Below are positions 1-9,766 of a DNA stretch of 64,000 nt, piece by piece. Location: NCBI GenBank assembly GCA_026315105.1, contig CM048744.1, positions 356,377,168-356,441,167 on the forward strand, written 5' to 3'. This DNA comes from Locusta migratoria. Taxonomy: Eukaryota > Arthropoda > Insecta > Orthoptera > Acrididae. The translations under genes were made by a program, and so were the position numbers. The notes beneath the pieces were generated by a model. It did no database searches and was not told the origin of the DNA. It saw only the letters and a program-made list of their open reading frames with translations. Numbering within the stretch: the stretch's first letter is position 1; the number at the start of each line of letters is the position of its first letter.

Positions 1-164
1 AGCATCATCCGGGAACAATCTAAGGGAGCTATTCAGATTGTCTCCTAAATCGTTTATAAACACGAGGAGGAGTAGGAGACCTATAACGCTTCCCTGTGGA
101 ACGCCAGATATCACTTCTTTTTTACTCGATGACTTACCGTTAATTACAACGACTTGTGTCCTTG
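1..164 (-). pseudogene. Edge-truncated CR1-group LINE reverse transcriptase fragment (family B)
   Basis: Reading the reverse strand gives about 54 codons of a non-LTR reverse transcriptase palm: a stretch ending VISGVPQGSVIG, a leucine-rich patch where PLLFL is usual, VFINDL, then a FPDD box in place of the usual FADD. The fragment runs off the left edge of the window. The alanine-to-proline change beside the catalytic aspartates, with the leucine-rich patch, suggests decay. The same family (here called B) recurs at 8.2-9.4, 11.1-12.1, 14.5, 16.6 and 19.2-20.2 kb. The family name is my own grouping; the CR1/Jockey group is inferred from the GVPQGS and F-DD motifs. Confidence 0.72.
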
Positions 165-1424
165 ATTCCCCTTTCAAAGTCCCGCTCCCTTTCCCCCTCC
201 CTACTCCAGCCAGTGTCTCTGGTATCTCACCCCTCCCACCTGCTGCTTACAGCTTCCAGCAAACGTTAAACCCTGCGAAGATCTCCCCCCCCCCCCTCAT
301 CTACCTGCAGGGCTCGGCCGCTCACCCCACCCAGCGCCCTGCCCCACCACCCGAACAGCTCGTCACGTGACGTCCACGCTCGCTACTTTTCAATTGTTTG
401 TATTGTTTCCGAGATTAACTTGCCGTCTTTAAGAAACAATTAAATGCAACGTTATGATAAACACGTTATCGGATTTTGAATATAAGTACACTTACTTTTG
501 ATTTCATGAATTTTCAGTTTGATTGTTCATTTATTGTCTTTTCTTTTCCTTTAGCTTTGCCTTTCTTTGGTTATTGTTTAGCAGGAACTAACTCAGGGTA
601 GTCTTGTGACTCAGAGCGTGTGAGTACAGAGCTAAAGGATGGTGGTTCAAATACTGTAACGTGCTTCAATTTGTAATGCGTTCCAATACTTTTTGTCAGT
701 TAAACAGCAGTATTATCCGCAATATTTTGTTGATTACATATGACAGCGTGCTGTCTCTCAATAGTGAGTATCATCCATTGCGGGTTTTTTTCCCCTTCTT
801 TTTTTCTCATCTTCGAATTTCAACAAATGGTATGACTTCTCATTCAAATAACGTATGTACGTTCTTCTGTGTTCAATGCCGTTTGCCAATATGAGCTGTC
901 TGTTCCCACTGATCATCCTCCCCTCTATCTCCCTTGATAGAATCAGTCGCTTCTTTGCTTCCTGCAGGTATGCCTGCAAGAATTTAGATTTTCCTTTCTT
1001 TTCCTCAATGTGTTGCTGTTATTTTGAGGGAACTAAACAGCTAGGTGATCAGTCTATTCGTCAGTATAAATGTCCGTACAGCATACTCTGCAGTTCGAGA
1101 GAAACCTGTTGTACTTTCTAGAAGATCGGCAAAAAATCGGCCTACTCACTACCCAAGAACAGCTCTCATATATTTAACTCACGGTCAAATTCTAAAGAAT
1201 AAGTACGTTTTACTGCCAAGAATATGTCAGTTTTCTGAAGGACGTGAGTTTAGTATGTTTACATACATCGAAAGTGTGGTGTGCTGTTGCAGCTGATATT
1301 TAACAGATTCAGACACACAGTATCAGAAGAATCAATTGGTATTTATTTTGTTACAGAAATCCTGCTCTTAAGATTGTTTGGTTATATTTTAAATTTATAT
1401 GTAAGGAACAGTGTGGAGTGCAAA
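165..1424. other. No recognisable gene; C-rich then AT-rich spacer
   Basis: Positions 170-360 are C-rich with a run of ten C near 287. The rest is AT-rich. Short open frames overlap on both strands and none shows a recognisable domain. I see no repeat family from elsewhere in the window here. Confidence 0.5.
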
Positions 1425-1431
1425 ATTTTTG

Positions 1432-1473
1432 TTTCGACTAGTTTCGGTCTTCTCTTTGACTATCTTCAGGAAA
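1432..1473 (-). ncRNA. Hammerhead-ribozyme-like motif, reverse strand
   Basis: On the reverse strand: CTGAAGA (1463-1469), a weak stem II (GTC pairs GAC around a purine loop), GAAA, the self-complementary hexamer ACTAGT (1437-1442), then C as the cleavage-site nucleotide. TTTC before the core pairs with GAAA after the cleavage site, giving a 4 bp stem I. Core position 7 may be any base in hammerheads, so CTGAAGA is allowed. Stem II is weaker than in the partner copy. Activity is inferred only. Confidence 0.5.
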
Positions 1474-1501
1474 TATAGCTCCACAACATCAATGGAGCTA
1501 T

Positions 1502-1545
1502 TTTTCCTGAAGACGGTCTAAGAGAAGACCGAAACTAGTCGGAAA
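1502..1545 (+). ncRNA. Hammerhead-ribozyme-like motif with intact core
   Basis: The order is CTGAAGA (1507-1513), stem II GGTCT/AGACC (1515-1519 with 1526-1530), GAAA (1531-1534), hexamer ACTAGT (1534-1539) and cleavage nucleotide C1540. Stem I forms from TTTTC (1502-1506) with GGAAA (1541-1545), with one G-U pair. All conserved hammerhead core residues (CUGANGA, GAAA, UH) are present. The hexamer is its own reverse complement, so stem III would form best between two RNA copies, as described for Penelope-like and retrozyme hammerheads. Folding was done by eye. Confidence 0.6.
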
Positions 1546-1551
1546 TTTAAA

Positions 1552-2422
1552 AAATAATAAAAAAATAAGAGTGCTGTTGCCCAATAAATGAAACAAAAAT
1601 GTTTCCAAAAATATATTATATTTTAAACACTTACAACTAAGAAATATAGCAATTCCGAAAGAAATGTAGACCTAAATCACATCTGTCTTAAATAATACGA
1701 AACATGTTGATATATTGCAGCTTATGGTAAAAATACACACTACTAAAACCAAAAGTTGCCTTGGCTTAGCAATGTTTATAATAGTACAAAATTACGCTTT
1801 ATGTATGGAGAATGAGGATTTCAGATAACGAGTTGTCTTTAAGAAATAGAACTACAGAAAACGATATTCACTTGTAACAAAAAACAGTAGTTGTATCTTA
1901 CTCATGTAAATACCATTTGGCAATCCGCTTTAGATTATAGCTTCTTCTATTTCGCTAACGCACAGTATCTGTAAAAATGTTATACTTGAAAACTTAAACT
2001 GTGCATTACGAACAGCTTTTTTTCAGTAACTTGTCTTCGACGTTCAGAGTTCCTTGTAGTTTTGGTTTGACCAGCGCCACCTAGATGGCACTGGGCTGAG
2101 CGCCTTGCCGCTGAGAGGCGGAGCTAGAGTCCAGTGGGCGGGAATTAAGCGGATGATTTTTGCAGGATTTGGCCGTGTACAGCTTGATGGAACTGCAAAC
2201 GGCAGTGATACTGTACAGTGCATATTATATTATTACCATTGCAAAGGACTGGATAATAGAAAGTCAACTTGGTATAGAAACAAAATTAGAAAAAACTCTT
2301 GAGAATCTATGTATTCTCCAAAATAGGGCCAAGGCAAATCATATCTTGATGATACGCCAATGTGGATGCAAACAGTAATGGCAGTCAAAAGGTAGTGCTT
2401 GAAGCTTTTAATAACTTCTGAA
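1552..2422. other. No recognisable gene; AT-rich spacer
   Basis: AT-rich sequence with short overlapping frames only. A GC-richer patch near 2070-2150 (gcgccacctagatggcactg) matches no other repeat in the window. No domain or RNA gene seen. Confidence 0.45.
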
Positions 2423-2620
2423 GTGCCGCGGTGGATTAGCCGTGCGTACTGGGGCGCCATGCTGCGGTGCGTGCGGCCGATCGCCGTTGGGAGTGCGAGT
2501 CCCCTCTTGGGTATGGGTGTTTGTGTTGTCCTTACGTTAGTTTACCTAAGTTCAAGTAGTTTGTAAGCTACGGACTAATGACCACGCAGTTGAGTCTCAT
2601 AGATTTACAAACAATTGAAG
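2423..2620 (+). repeat. tRNA-derived SINE, subfamily B, diverged
   Basis: Starts with a tRNA-like head (gccgcggtggattagccg), has a box-B-like gggagtgcgagtcccct, and the family body (gtttgtaagctacggacta, then a tail of the acaaacaattgaa type). The body matches the better copies at 32529 and 36628. No clear target duplication. The box A is degraded, so it is unlikely to be transcribed. Confidence 0.75.
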
Positions 2621-3044
2621 CATTATCAGAGAGGCACTCCGTAGCTCAAATTTTTTGCGGTACATGAAAGCTGTCAATTGGAAATTATAACTGTTTGGAT
2701 ACTCTTTAACAAGATGGGAATCTTGTTTCGTTTGTATAGCAACATAAAGAAATATTAATGACTCACATTGTAATTACTAATAGTGGAGTTGAGAAACACC
2801 TGAAATACCTGAAGTTCCAGGACCCTATAGTTTCTAAAGAGAATCTCTGACCGTTTTACTCCCCGTCTTTCCATAACTTACCATGGGTTCCTTGAGTAAG
2901 GAAAACACGCATATCATACTCTATGAGAGCAGACATATTAAAAGAAGACACATAGGAAAATACTAGGTAAAGTGTTCATTGTTTCAGTAGTAATCTCAAC
3001 AACTGTTAATACATTTAACCCATGTGAGACAAGGATGTTTGTTT

Positions 3045-3662
3045 CCAGTATGAAACTTCGCTCTGCAGCGGAGTGTGCGCTGATATGAAACTTCCTGGCA
3101 GATTAAAATTGTGTGCCGGGACCGGGACTCGAACCTGGGACCTTTGCCTTTCGCGGGCAAGCGCACTGCCGACTGTGCTATCCCGACACAACTCACGATG
3201 CCGCCTCACAACTTTACTTCCGCCAGTACCTCACCTCCTACTTTCCAATCTTCACAGAACGTCTCTTGCAAACACGCAAGACTAGCACTCCTGGAAGAAA
3301 GGATATGGTGGAGACATGGCTTAGCCACAGCCTAAGGGATGTTTCCAGAATGAAACTTCACTCTGCAGCGGAGTGTGCGCTGATATGAAACTTCCTGGCA
3401 GATTAAAATTGTGTGCCGGAACCGGGACTCGAACCTGGGACCTTTGCCTTTCGCGGGCAAGCGCACTACCGACTGTGCTATACCGACACGACTCGCGATG
3501 CCGCCTCACAGGCGAGGTACTGGCGGAAATAAAGTTGTGAGGCGGCATCGTGAGTCGTGTCGGGATAGCACAGTCAGTAGTGCGCTTGCCCGCGAAAGGC
3601 AAAGGTCCCAGGTTCGTGTCCCGGTTCCGGCACACAATTTTAATCTGCCAGGAAATTTCAAA
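3045..3662. repeat. Composite repeat with several facing tRNA-like modules
   Basis: Three tRNA-like modules are present: two read on the reverse strand (about 3115-3190 and 3415-3490) and one on the forward strand (about 3555-3640). Each has a box-B-like ggttcgagtcccggt (or complement) and the anticodon-stem-like ttgcccgcgaaaggcaa. They are joined by the spacers atgaaacttcctggcag and ctctgcagcggagtgtgcgc. Open frames on both strands are by-products of this palindromic layout. A second copy with a clear 12 bp target duplication lies at 9969-10408, so the family behaves as a retroposon. The anticodon-loop position 33 is not U, arguing against a functional tRNA. Confidence 0.85.
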
Positions 3663-4094
3663 TACATATAGCTACAGGATCAGGTGTGCACGTTTACGTC
3701 TTCCTCTAAAACATACCGATGGCCATGACTTTCTTCAGTGCTCCAAAAACATGGGAATCGCATAGGGAGAAATCGTGCCTGACTGGAGCATGTTAACGGT
3801 TTCCCAGTCTTGGCAAAACGTAGCCGGAATTTATCCTGATATAGAATGATGCCACTTTTTGTTTTCTTTGTCAACATTTAGGGAGGGTTTGAACCTCCAA
3901 CCCCCGTCCCCCTCTGGTTACGCCCATGGTCTTCCCTCTCCTCCAACCCTCTTTCGCTCCTCCCCTTGCTTCTTCCCCATCCCCATTCACTATATTCATT
4001 AAATATGTTTTATTATAATGACATAGTGCACCTATGCACTGTAAATTGTTATATAACAACTGATTGACATTACAAATTATAGCCTTGTAAACTA
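3663..4094. other. Spacer without recognisable gene
   Basis: Unique-looking sequence with a C-rich patch at 3898-3980 (aacctccaacccccgtcccc). It leads into the hammerhead-like tail at 4095. No domain recognised. Confidence 0.4.
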
Positions 4095-4152
4095 TTTTAT
4101 TTGACCTGATGATGCTGACATAGTTCAGCGAAACCGGTCGTCGTAAATAAAA
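4095..4152 (+). ncRNA. Hammerhead-ribozyme candidate (best copy in the window)
   Basis: Core CTGATGA at 4106-4112. Stem II is GCTGA (4114-4118) with TCAGC (4125-4129) around CATAGT. GAAA is at 4130-4133, the palindromic hexamer ACCGGT at 4133-4138, and the cleavage nucleotide C at 4139. Stem I pairs GAC (4103-4105) with GTC (4140-4142) and, past a two-base bulge, TTTTATTT (4095-4102) with AAATAAAA (4145-4152): 11 pairs in all. This is a complete type-I hammerhead layout with a minimal stem III that probably needs a dimer. A tail aagcgatcttggc follows and is shared with copies near 23.9 and 54.3 kb. No reverse transcriptase lies next to it. Activity is inferred. Confidence 0.68.
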
Positions 4153-4436
4153 GTTGATGATAAGCGATCTTGGCTTTTTTATATCTTTCTACAATATATT
4201 CATTAAACCCATGAGTCTGAATCGTTGGTCTTCCGTCGGACTGAATATCATCTGTCGTTTTGACAAAACTTCGAAGGTCGACCTCGAAGCCGACACCAGT
4301 GTAAAATGTCCGTGACCATCAGTACTACAGTGTTGTGTTACTCCGTCATCGTTGCTTCGAATGTTTATACATTCTTCATGTCACTCCTTTCCATGCAGTT
4401 TTACCTTCATATTTTCGCTGTGTTGTGTGTTTGTTG

Positions 4437-4617
4437 TTCAAATGTTCGTAGAGCTTATGGGACTTAACTACGGGGTCATCAGACCCTAAACTTAACAAAC
4501 TAGTTATGAACTACCTTATACTAAACACGGCACAAACATCCACGCCGGAGGGAGGATTCGGACCCCCAACCGCAGCGGCCGCGGGCACGCCGCAGGCCGC
4601 TCGGCCACTGGGACCGG
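4437..4617 (-). repeat. tRNA-derived SINE, reverse strand
   Basis: From the left it reads tail to head: ttcaaatgttcgtagagctt, then gggacttaactacggggtca, then a box-B-like ggattcggaccc and a head ending near the ccggtcccagtggccgagc complement. The head is diverged from the standard family (extra gcgggcacgccgcagg). Confidence 0.85.
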
Positions 4618-4687
4618 TTTCATAGTTCGTATTTAAAATGTTCTGTATAACTCGATTATACAACGAACACTTGTTCCTTCATCTTGC

Positions 4688-4760
4688 AGATCTGATGATG
4701 GTAGCTACCGAAACTACGAAATCAATAAATATAATTTTAGCGATCTAGTCGATTGTTATT
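4688..4760 (+). repeat. Degenerate hammerhead-like tail
   Basis: CTGATGA at about 4692 is followed by the short hairpin GGTAGCTACC, then GAAA, then an AATAAA-containing stretch and gcgatct, as in the 4095 copy. The hexamer after GAAA is not self-complementary and no stem I is visible, so this copy is probably inactive. Confidence 0.5.
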
Positions 4761-4869
4761 CTTATTGAAAAAAAATGAAGATCGCGGACTCATACAGGAA
4801 TTTCGTTTCCTTCGTACAGTTATTCGTGCGCTAATTTCGATGCACTTTGAAAGATTCTTTGTCGAAGAA

Positions 4870-5233
4870 AACTTTGACAGTGTAATATCGGCCTCTGGCT
4901 GTCTCGCTGCCCCTCACCGACTTTCGGCACATGATGGCAGTCCCTGGCGCCCTAGACTTCGGCACGGCATCGTGTGCCGCTGCAAATAACTCCATTCCTG
5001 GGTCCAGTGTGTGCGGACGTGACGCGACTACTCGATCGAGCTCTGGGCCACAGAACAAACCGCCAGTCCTCCCAGGGACCACAGAGACCCTGTACCGGTA
5101 TCGCGAACCCATCGAAAGGCACTTGGGGGACCTCAACCCGCGTCAGCAGCAGCGCGCGGAATGGGAAGCCGCAGCTTGGCCAGCCAACGTTTCAGCCGCT
5201 CCAGAATTCCGTCACGTCCTGCCACACGTATTA
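4870..5233. other. GC-rich, CpG-containing unique stretch
   Basis: This is clearly GC-richer than its surroundings, with open frames of about 100 codons on both strands, which is expected from composition alone. None has a recognisable domain, and I could not match it to another repeat in the window. It could be a degraded host exon or CpG island, or an unknown repeat. Confidence 0.3.
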
Positions 5234-5235
5234 TA

Positions 5236-7059
5236 CAGGCTGGTCCACTGATAGTGACCGGGCCAGATATCTCACGAAATAAGCATCAAACGAAAAAACT
5301 ACAAAGAACAATTCTAGCTTGAAGGGGGAAAACAGATGGCGCTACGGTTGGCCCGATAGATGCCGCTGCCATAGGTCAAACGGATATCAACTGCATCTTT
5401 TTAATACGTAACACCGTTTTTTATTACATAGTACGTAAATAAATATGAATGTTTGTTTGCAACACTTTTGTCGCTTTGTGATACATGGCGCTGTAATATT
5501 CAACAAACATATTGCTCCCAATTTTACACGAACATTGGGTAATAGGTTGGCTTTTTTAAATTAAAACACACAACTTAGATACGCTTCAACTTTATTTCGG
5601 TTGTTCCAATGTGATACGTGTACTTTTGTGAAATTATCATACATTATAGGAACGCATGTTGTTACTGCGAGATTACCTGTAATTACCTCATGACATCATT
5701 AAATGCTCAAAATGATGGCCTTCAGCTTCAATGCATTTGGCAATAGACGTAACGAAATTCCACTCAAAAGCGAGTAGTTCGCCTTCAGTAATGTTCCCAC
5801 ATGCATTGACAATGCGCTGACGCACGTTTTCAGGCGTTGTCGGTGAATCACGTTAACAAATATCCTTCAATTTTCCCTACAGAAAGAAATCCGGGGAGGT
5901 AAGATCCGGTGAACGTGGGGGTCGTGGTATGGTGCTTCTACGACCAATCCACCTGTCATTAAATATTCCATTTAAGACCGCTTCAACTGAACGCGAGCCA
6001 TGTGCCGAACATCCATCATGTTGAAAGTACATCGCCATTCTGTCATTGCACCATTTAGATTGTCATCGATAAAATAGGGGCCAATTATCCTTCCTCCCAC
6101 AATGCCGCACCATACATTAACCCGCCAAGGTAGCTGATGTTCCACTTGTCGTAGCCATCGTGGAATTTCCGTTGCCCAACAGTGCATATTTTGCCGGTTT
6201 GCGTTACTTCTGTTGACGAATGACCCTTCGTCACTAAACAGTACGCGTGAAAAAAATCTGTTATCGTCGCATAATTTATTTTGTGCCCATTGGCAAAAGT
6301 TTACACGACTTTCAAAGTCTTCGCCATGCAAATCCTGGTTCAGAGAAATATGGCACGGGTGAAATTTATGTTGATGTAGAATTCTCAACACCGACGTTTT
6401 TGAGATTCCCGAGTCTCGCTAAATTTGTCTGCTACTGATGTGCGGATTAGCCGCAACTGCAGCTAAAACACTTACTTAGGCATCATCATTTGTTGCAGGT
6501 CGTGGTTGACGTTTCACGTATGGCTGAACACTTCCTGTCTTTTTAAATAATGTAACTATCCGATGAAAGGTCCGGACACTTGGATGATGTCTTTCAGGAT
6601 AACGACCAACATACATAGTACAGGTCCGTTGGGCATTTTGATCACAATAGCCATACATAAATACCATATCGACCTTTTCTGCAATTGGTAAACTGTGCAT
6701 TTGAACACGAGTAATGTATCAAGAAGCGAGTACCGTCCGCACTGGCGAAATATTACGCGATGCCACGTACTTACAGGTGTATGACATAGAGCGCCATTTA
6801 TCACAAGCGAAAAAAGTGTTCCAAATAATATTTATTTACGTACTAGAGGAATATGTAATAAAAATGGGAGTACCTATTTTAAAAAATGCAGTTGATATCC
6901 GTTTGACGTATGGCAGCGCCATGTAGCGGGCCAACCATAGCGCCACATGTTTTCGCCCGTAAAGCTAGAAAAGTTTTGTTCTTTGAAGTTTTTTTTTTTT
7001 TTTCGTTTGGTGCTTATTTCGAGAGTTATTTGGTCCGGTCACTATCAGTGAACACCTTG
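5236..7059. mobile_element. DNA transposon with ~300 bp terminal inverted repeats, TA flanks
   Basis: The left end (5236 rightwards: caggctggtccactgatagt) and the complement of the right end (caaggtgttcactgatagtg) are inverted copies. The match continues for about 300 bp through modules such as ggcccgatagatgccgctgc / ggcccgctacatggcgctgc. A TA lies on each side (5234-5235 and 7060-7061), as for IS630/Tc1/mariner elements. A reverse-strand transposase pseudogene fills the middle. The conserved long arms suggest insertion later than the loss of the coding frame, or mobilisation in trans. Confidence 0.88.
5690..6704 (-). pseudogene. Broken IS630/Tc1-like transposase of the long-TIR element
   Basis: Reverse-strand frames give, in order: an N-terminal helix-turn-helix region of the DUF4817 type (EKVDMVFMYGYCDQNA, then RYPERHHPSVRTFHRIV, about 6480-6700); a DDE catalytic part with LFSDEGSFVNRSNANRQN and NVWCGIVGGRIIGPYFID (about 5990-6390); a C-terminal stretch with PRSPDLTSPDFFL followed by a stop; and finally EGELLAFEWNFVTSIAKC. 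Frameshifts and at least one in-frame stop separate these, so the protein cannot be made. The intact form would be roughly 340 residues. It sits centrally between the inverted repeats, as expected for the cognate transposase. Confidence 0.85.
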
Positions 7060-7094
7060 TATATACCAACGGCCGTAAATTGTGATTGAACTTT

Positions 7095-7307
7095 ATTATT
7101 TTATTTCGCTACAGGTTTCGATACTCCACGATGTTTTCTTCAGATTACATCAACATAAAACATGTGTGAGGAGCGCACATGAACGTCCAGTAGCTCCGAA
7201 TGGCGTTAAATGCGGCTACGTTGACAGTACATGTAACTGGACATACATGTCCAGAATATGATACCAATGGAGTATCGAAACCGCTGACGAAATAAAATAA
7301 TTAAGTG
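7095..7307. repeat. Foldback element with gtttcgatactcca arms
   Basis: The left arm attattttatttcgctacag plus gtttcgatactcca and the right arm tggagtatcgaaaccgctga plus cgaaataaaataat are inverted copies separated by about 140 bp. The left arm read backwards contains CTGAAGA followed by GAAACCTGT, a degenerate relative of the hammerhead-like tails. It begins 35 bp right of the DNA transposon. Confidence 0.7.
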
Positions 7308-7339
7308 CGTTTAGCTATATACATTACAAGAATGATTGT

Positions 7340-7580
7340 ATGTGTTTTAGTTATTAGACGGTGCTATTAGGAACGCCGTAGGACTATGAAATCCACAGGT
7401 GGTGATGTGGCTGTTGATTTATTGACGTGTTTCGAAATAATCGTCGTCAGAATCTAAGCCAGGGGTAAAACTAATCATATAACGTCATGACCCTGCTGAA
7501 CTATAGTTACATCACCGCCTGTGGCTTTTGTATTTCTATATCGTCCCTAATAGCATTGTCTAATAACTAAAACTCAAAAA
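7340..7580. repeat. Foldback element, 'tgacgtgtttcga' family, copy 1
   Basis: The left end (gttttagttattagacggtg, ctattagg) is an inverted copy of the right end (cctaatagcattgtctaata). The arms continue through ccacaggtggtgatgtgg and its partner ccgcctgtgg. Inside the left arm, the reverse strand reads CTGACGA, a small hairpin and GAAACACGTC, a hammerhead-like core. The same family occurs at 33853-34080 and around the intact LINE at 47.8-51.4 kb. No coding capacity. Confidence 0.8.
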
Positions 7581-8159
7581 TGGATGCATACCTCATCACT
7601 GACTGTATGAGAGTATATGACTATATGGTGTGTTGCACATCTCCTCAGAAACTACTGGATCAATTTCAACAAAAGCTGATTCACATGCTGCTTGCATCAT
7701 CACTGTGGTACTGTCTTCCCAGTATCGCGATAATACAAAACTAGCTGCCTTGTCTGAACTTTGGCTATATTCATCGTCAGTCACACCTGGTGAGGATCCC
7801 ATAATGCGTAGCAATATCCAAAGTAGGACACAAGTGTACAGGGAGCCTATTTAGTGGAAACGTTGCATCTTCTGTGTTTTCTGAACGAAACGTAGCCTTC
7901 GGTTCGCCTTTCCCACGATATTTTCTGCGTTTACATTCCACCTAAATATTTTCGTAATTTTAATTCCTACTTGAATTTACGGCCCATTGATTTGACTTGT
8001 TTGTCTTCTAAATAAAGTTTAATGGATTTATTCTTGTACTCATGTGGGTGTGTTTACTCTTAATTATTTATAGAGAATTGCCAATTATGACACCTTAAGA
8101 TATCTTTATAAATGATTTTTGCAGTTTCTTTGATTTTATGGTGACTTTACTAACCCATG

Positions 8160-8322
8160 AACGACAGCATCATCCGCTACCAGACTACGAGAGCTGCTCA
8201 GATTGTCTCATGTCACTTCTGTTGTACTTGATGACCTTCTTTCAATTCCTTTCTGACAGGAAACCACGAATCCAATCGCACAACTCAGACAGTATACCAT
8301 AAGCGCGCAATTTGATCAGAAG
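8160..8322 (-). pseudogene. CR1-group LINE RT palm fragment (family B), deleted
   Basis: Reverse-strand reading gives LLIKLRAYGILSELCDWIRG and FLSERN, then jumps to sequence matching the LRLF-DDA region. The intervening GVPQGS block present at 1-164 is missing, indicating an internal deletion. It lies directly next to the 3' end of the separate reverse-strand LINE at 8329. Confidence 0.6.
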
Positions 8323-8328
8323 TCACTT

Positions 8329-9385
8329 CATCTACATCTACATACATACTCCTGCGTGGCGGAGGGTACACTGTACCACTACTACGCATTTCCTTTCCTA
8401 TTCCACTCCAAAATAGAACGAGGAAAAAAAGAATGCCCATATGCCTCCGTACGAGCCCTAATTTCTTTTATCTTGTCTTTGTGATCTTTACGCGAAATGT
8501 AAGTAGGTGGTTGGAAGATCGTACTACATTCAGCTTCAAATTCCGGCCCACTAAATTTCCTCAACAGAAATTCACGAAAAGAACGTCGTCTTTCCTCCAG
8601 CGATCCCCAATTGAGTTGCCGTAGCGTTTCCGTGACACCCGCGCATTGGTCGAATCTACCAGTAAAGAACCTATCGGCTCGCCTCTGAACTGCTTCTACG
8701 TCTTCCTTTAAACTGATCTGCTGCGGGTCCCAAACACTTGAGCAATACTCAAGACGTGGTCCTAGAAGCGTTTTATACGCGATCTCCTTTACAGGTGAAG
8801 TACATCTTCCCAAAATTCTCCCAATAAACCGAAGTCGGCTGTCCGCCTTACTCACAACTGTCCTTACATGTTCTATCCATTTCATATCGCTCTGCAATGT
8901 TACGCCTAGATATTTGAACGACGGACAGCATCAAGAAGCTCACTACTAATGCTGTATTCAAACATTATGCGATTGTATTTCCTACTCATGTACATCACCT
9001 TACATTTTTATACATTGTGACTTAGCTTTCATTCTTTGCACCAACAAGAAATTTTGTCCAAGTCTTCCTGTATACTATTACAGTCAATTAAAGACGGCAT
9101 ACTCCCTTCAATATAGCAAAGAATCATCAGTAAACAGCCGCAAATTACAAGTTACTCTGTCCATCAGATCATTTACATAGAAAATAATAGCGGTCATGTC
9201 ACACTCCCGTGGGGCACGCCTGACGATACACTCGTCTCTGACGAACACTCACCGTCAAGAACAACGTACTGCGTTCTATTACTTAGAAAGTCTTCCAGCC
9301 AGTCATAAATCTGTGAACCTATTCCATAAGCTCGTATCTCCGTTAGCAGTCTGCAGTGGCACATGTGAGGTTTCACTCATTACAA
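8329..9385 (-). pseudogene. 5'-truncated CR1-group LINE (family B), 3' half
   Basis: From right to left on the reverse strand: LTEIRAYGIGSQIYDWLEDF and SSGVPHGS (9194-9376), a degraded FTDD box near 9090, then an open 171-codon C-terminal part (8382-8897) with MKWIEHVRTVVSKADSRLRF, RLEYCSSVWDP and VQRRADRFFTGRFDQCAG. The last part is the thumb and C-terminal region typical of CR1/Jockey-group RT proteins. Stops and frame changes in the middle make it non-functional. The 3' end (left side) is a GTAGAT-type repeat (catctacatctacatacat), a usual non-LTR 3' tail. Confidence 0.85.
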
Positions 9386-9541
9386 CAACAAGTATGTGTC
9401 AAATGCAAGCTTAGGCTTTCGCGTCTGTTCTCTCTCGGTGAGGCCCGCGTGCTAGCGGAACAACCACTCTCAATGAGGAGGAAGATTAGAGAGGCTATAG
9501 AAGTAGCCAAGCGCCCCGCCAATATGCACAGTGATGTAGAC

Positions 9542-9605
9542 CAGCGGTTCCCAACCTTTGGGCCGCGGGTAGAATTGCGCTGGGCCGCGAACGCTCGTAG
9601 AGAGT
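9542..9605 (+). repeat. hAT-like terminal sequence
   Basis: The sequence cagcggttcccaacctttgg followed by gccgcgggtagaattgcgct resembles the CAG-GGTTCCCAACC type of hAT termini. It lies about 160 bp upstream of a hAT transposase remnant, so it may be that element's left end. No matching right end was found, so boundaries are unproven. Confidence 0.5.
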
Positions 9606-9766
9606 CGAAGACGAGATAAAAATTATTGGTAGGTTCAGCGGTTTCACTCGTCAGTTGCCAAGTCACCAATTAAAAAATGAAATAAAATGTCCTATAGATC
9701 GTGTATCACTAGTAAGTCGTCACATCAGTTGCTCCCTTGGTTCAGCGGTCACCACATTGGAACATA

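Larger units (their letters stand above)
1425..1551. repeat. Short foldback element with two facing hammerhead-like motifs
   Basis: The arms (about 1430-1480 and 1488-1545) are near-perfect inverted copies around a centre at ccacaacatcaatgg. Each arm ends in a CTGAAGA / GAAA / ACTAGT structure described in the two ncRNA entries. An AATAAT-rich tract follows on the right. No coding capacity. The organisation matches the larger foldbacks at 7.3, 22.4, 27.5, 33.9 and 35.5 kb. Confidence 0.75.

Noticed and set aside
1..370. 110-codon forward frame starting MSPKSF
   Set aside because: Its first part is antisense to a LINE RT fragment and its second part is proline-rich from C-rich DNA.
3073..3671. 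Six overlapping frames with repeated LPFAGKRT and ARERQRSQVR peptides
   Set aside because: These peptides come from the tRNA-like modules of the composite repeat read in both directions, not from a protein family.
4870..5233. Host gene exon or CpG island
   Set aside because: GC-rich, but frames on both strands are equally long and no domain or splice-bounded exon is visible; left as unassigned.
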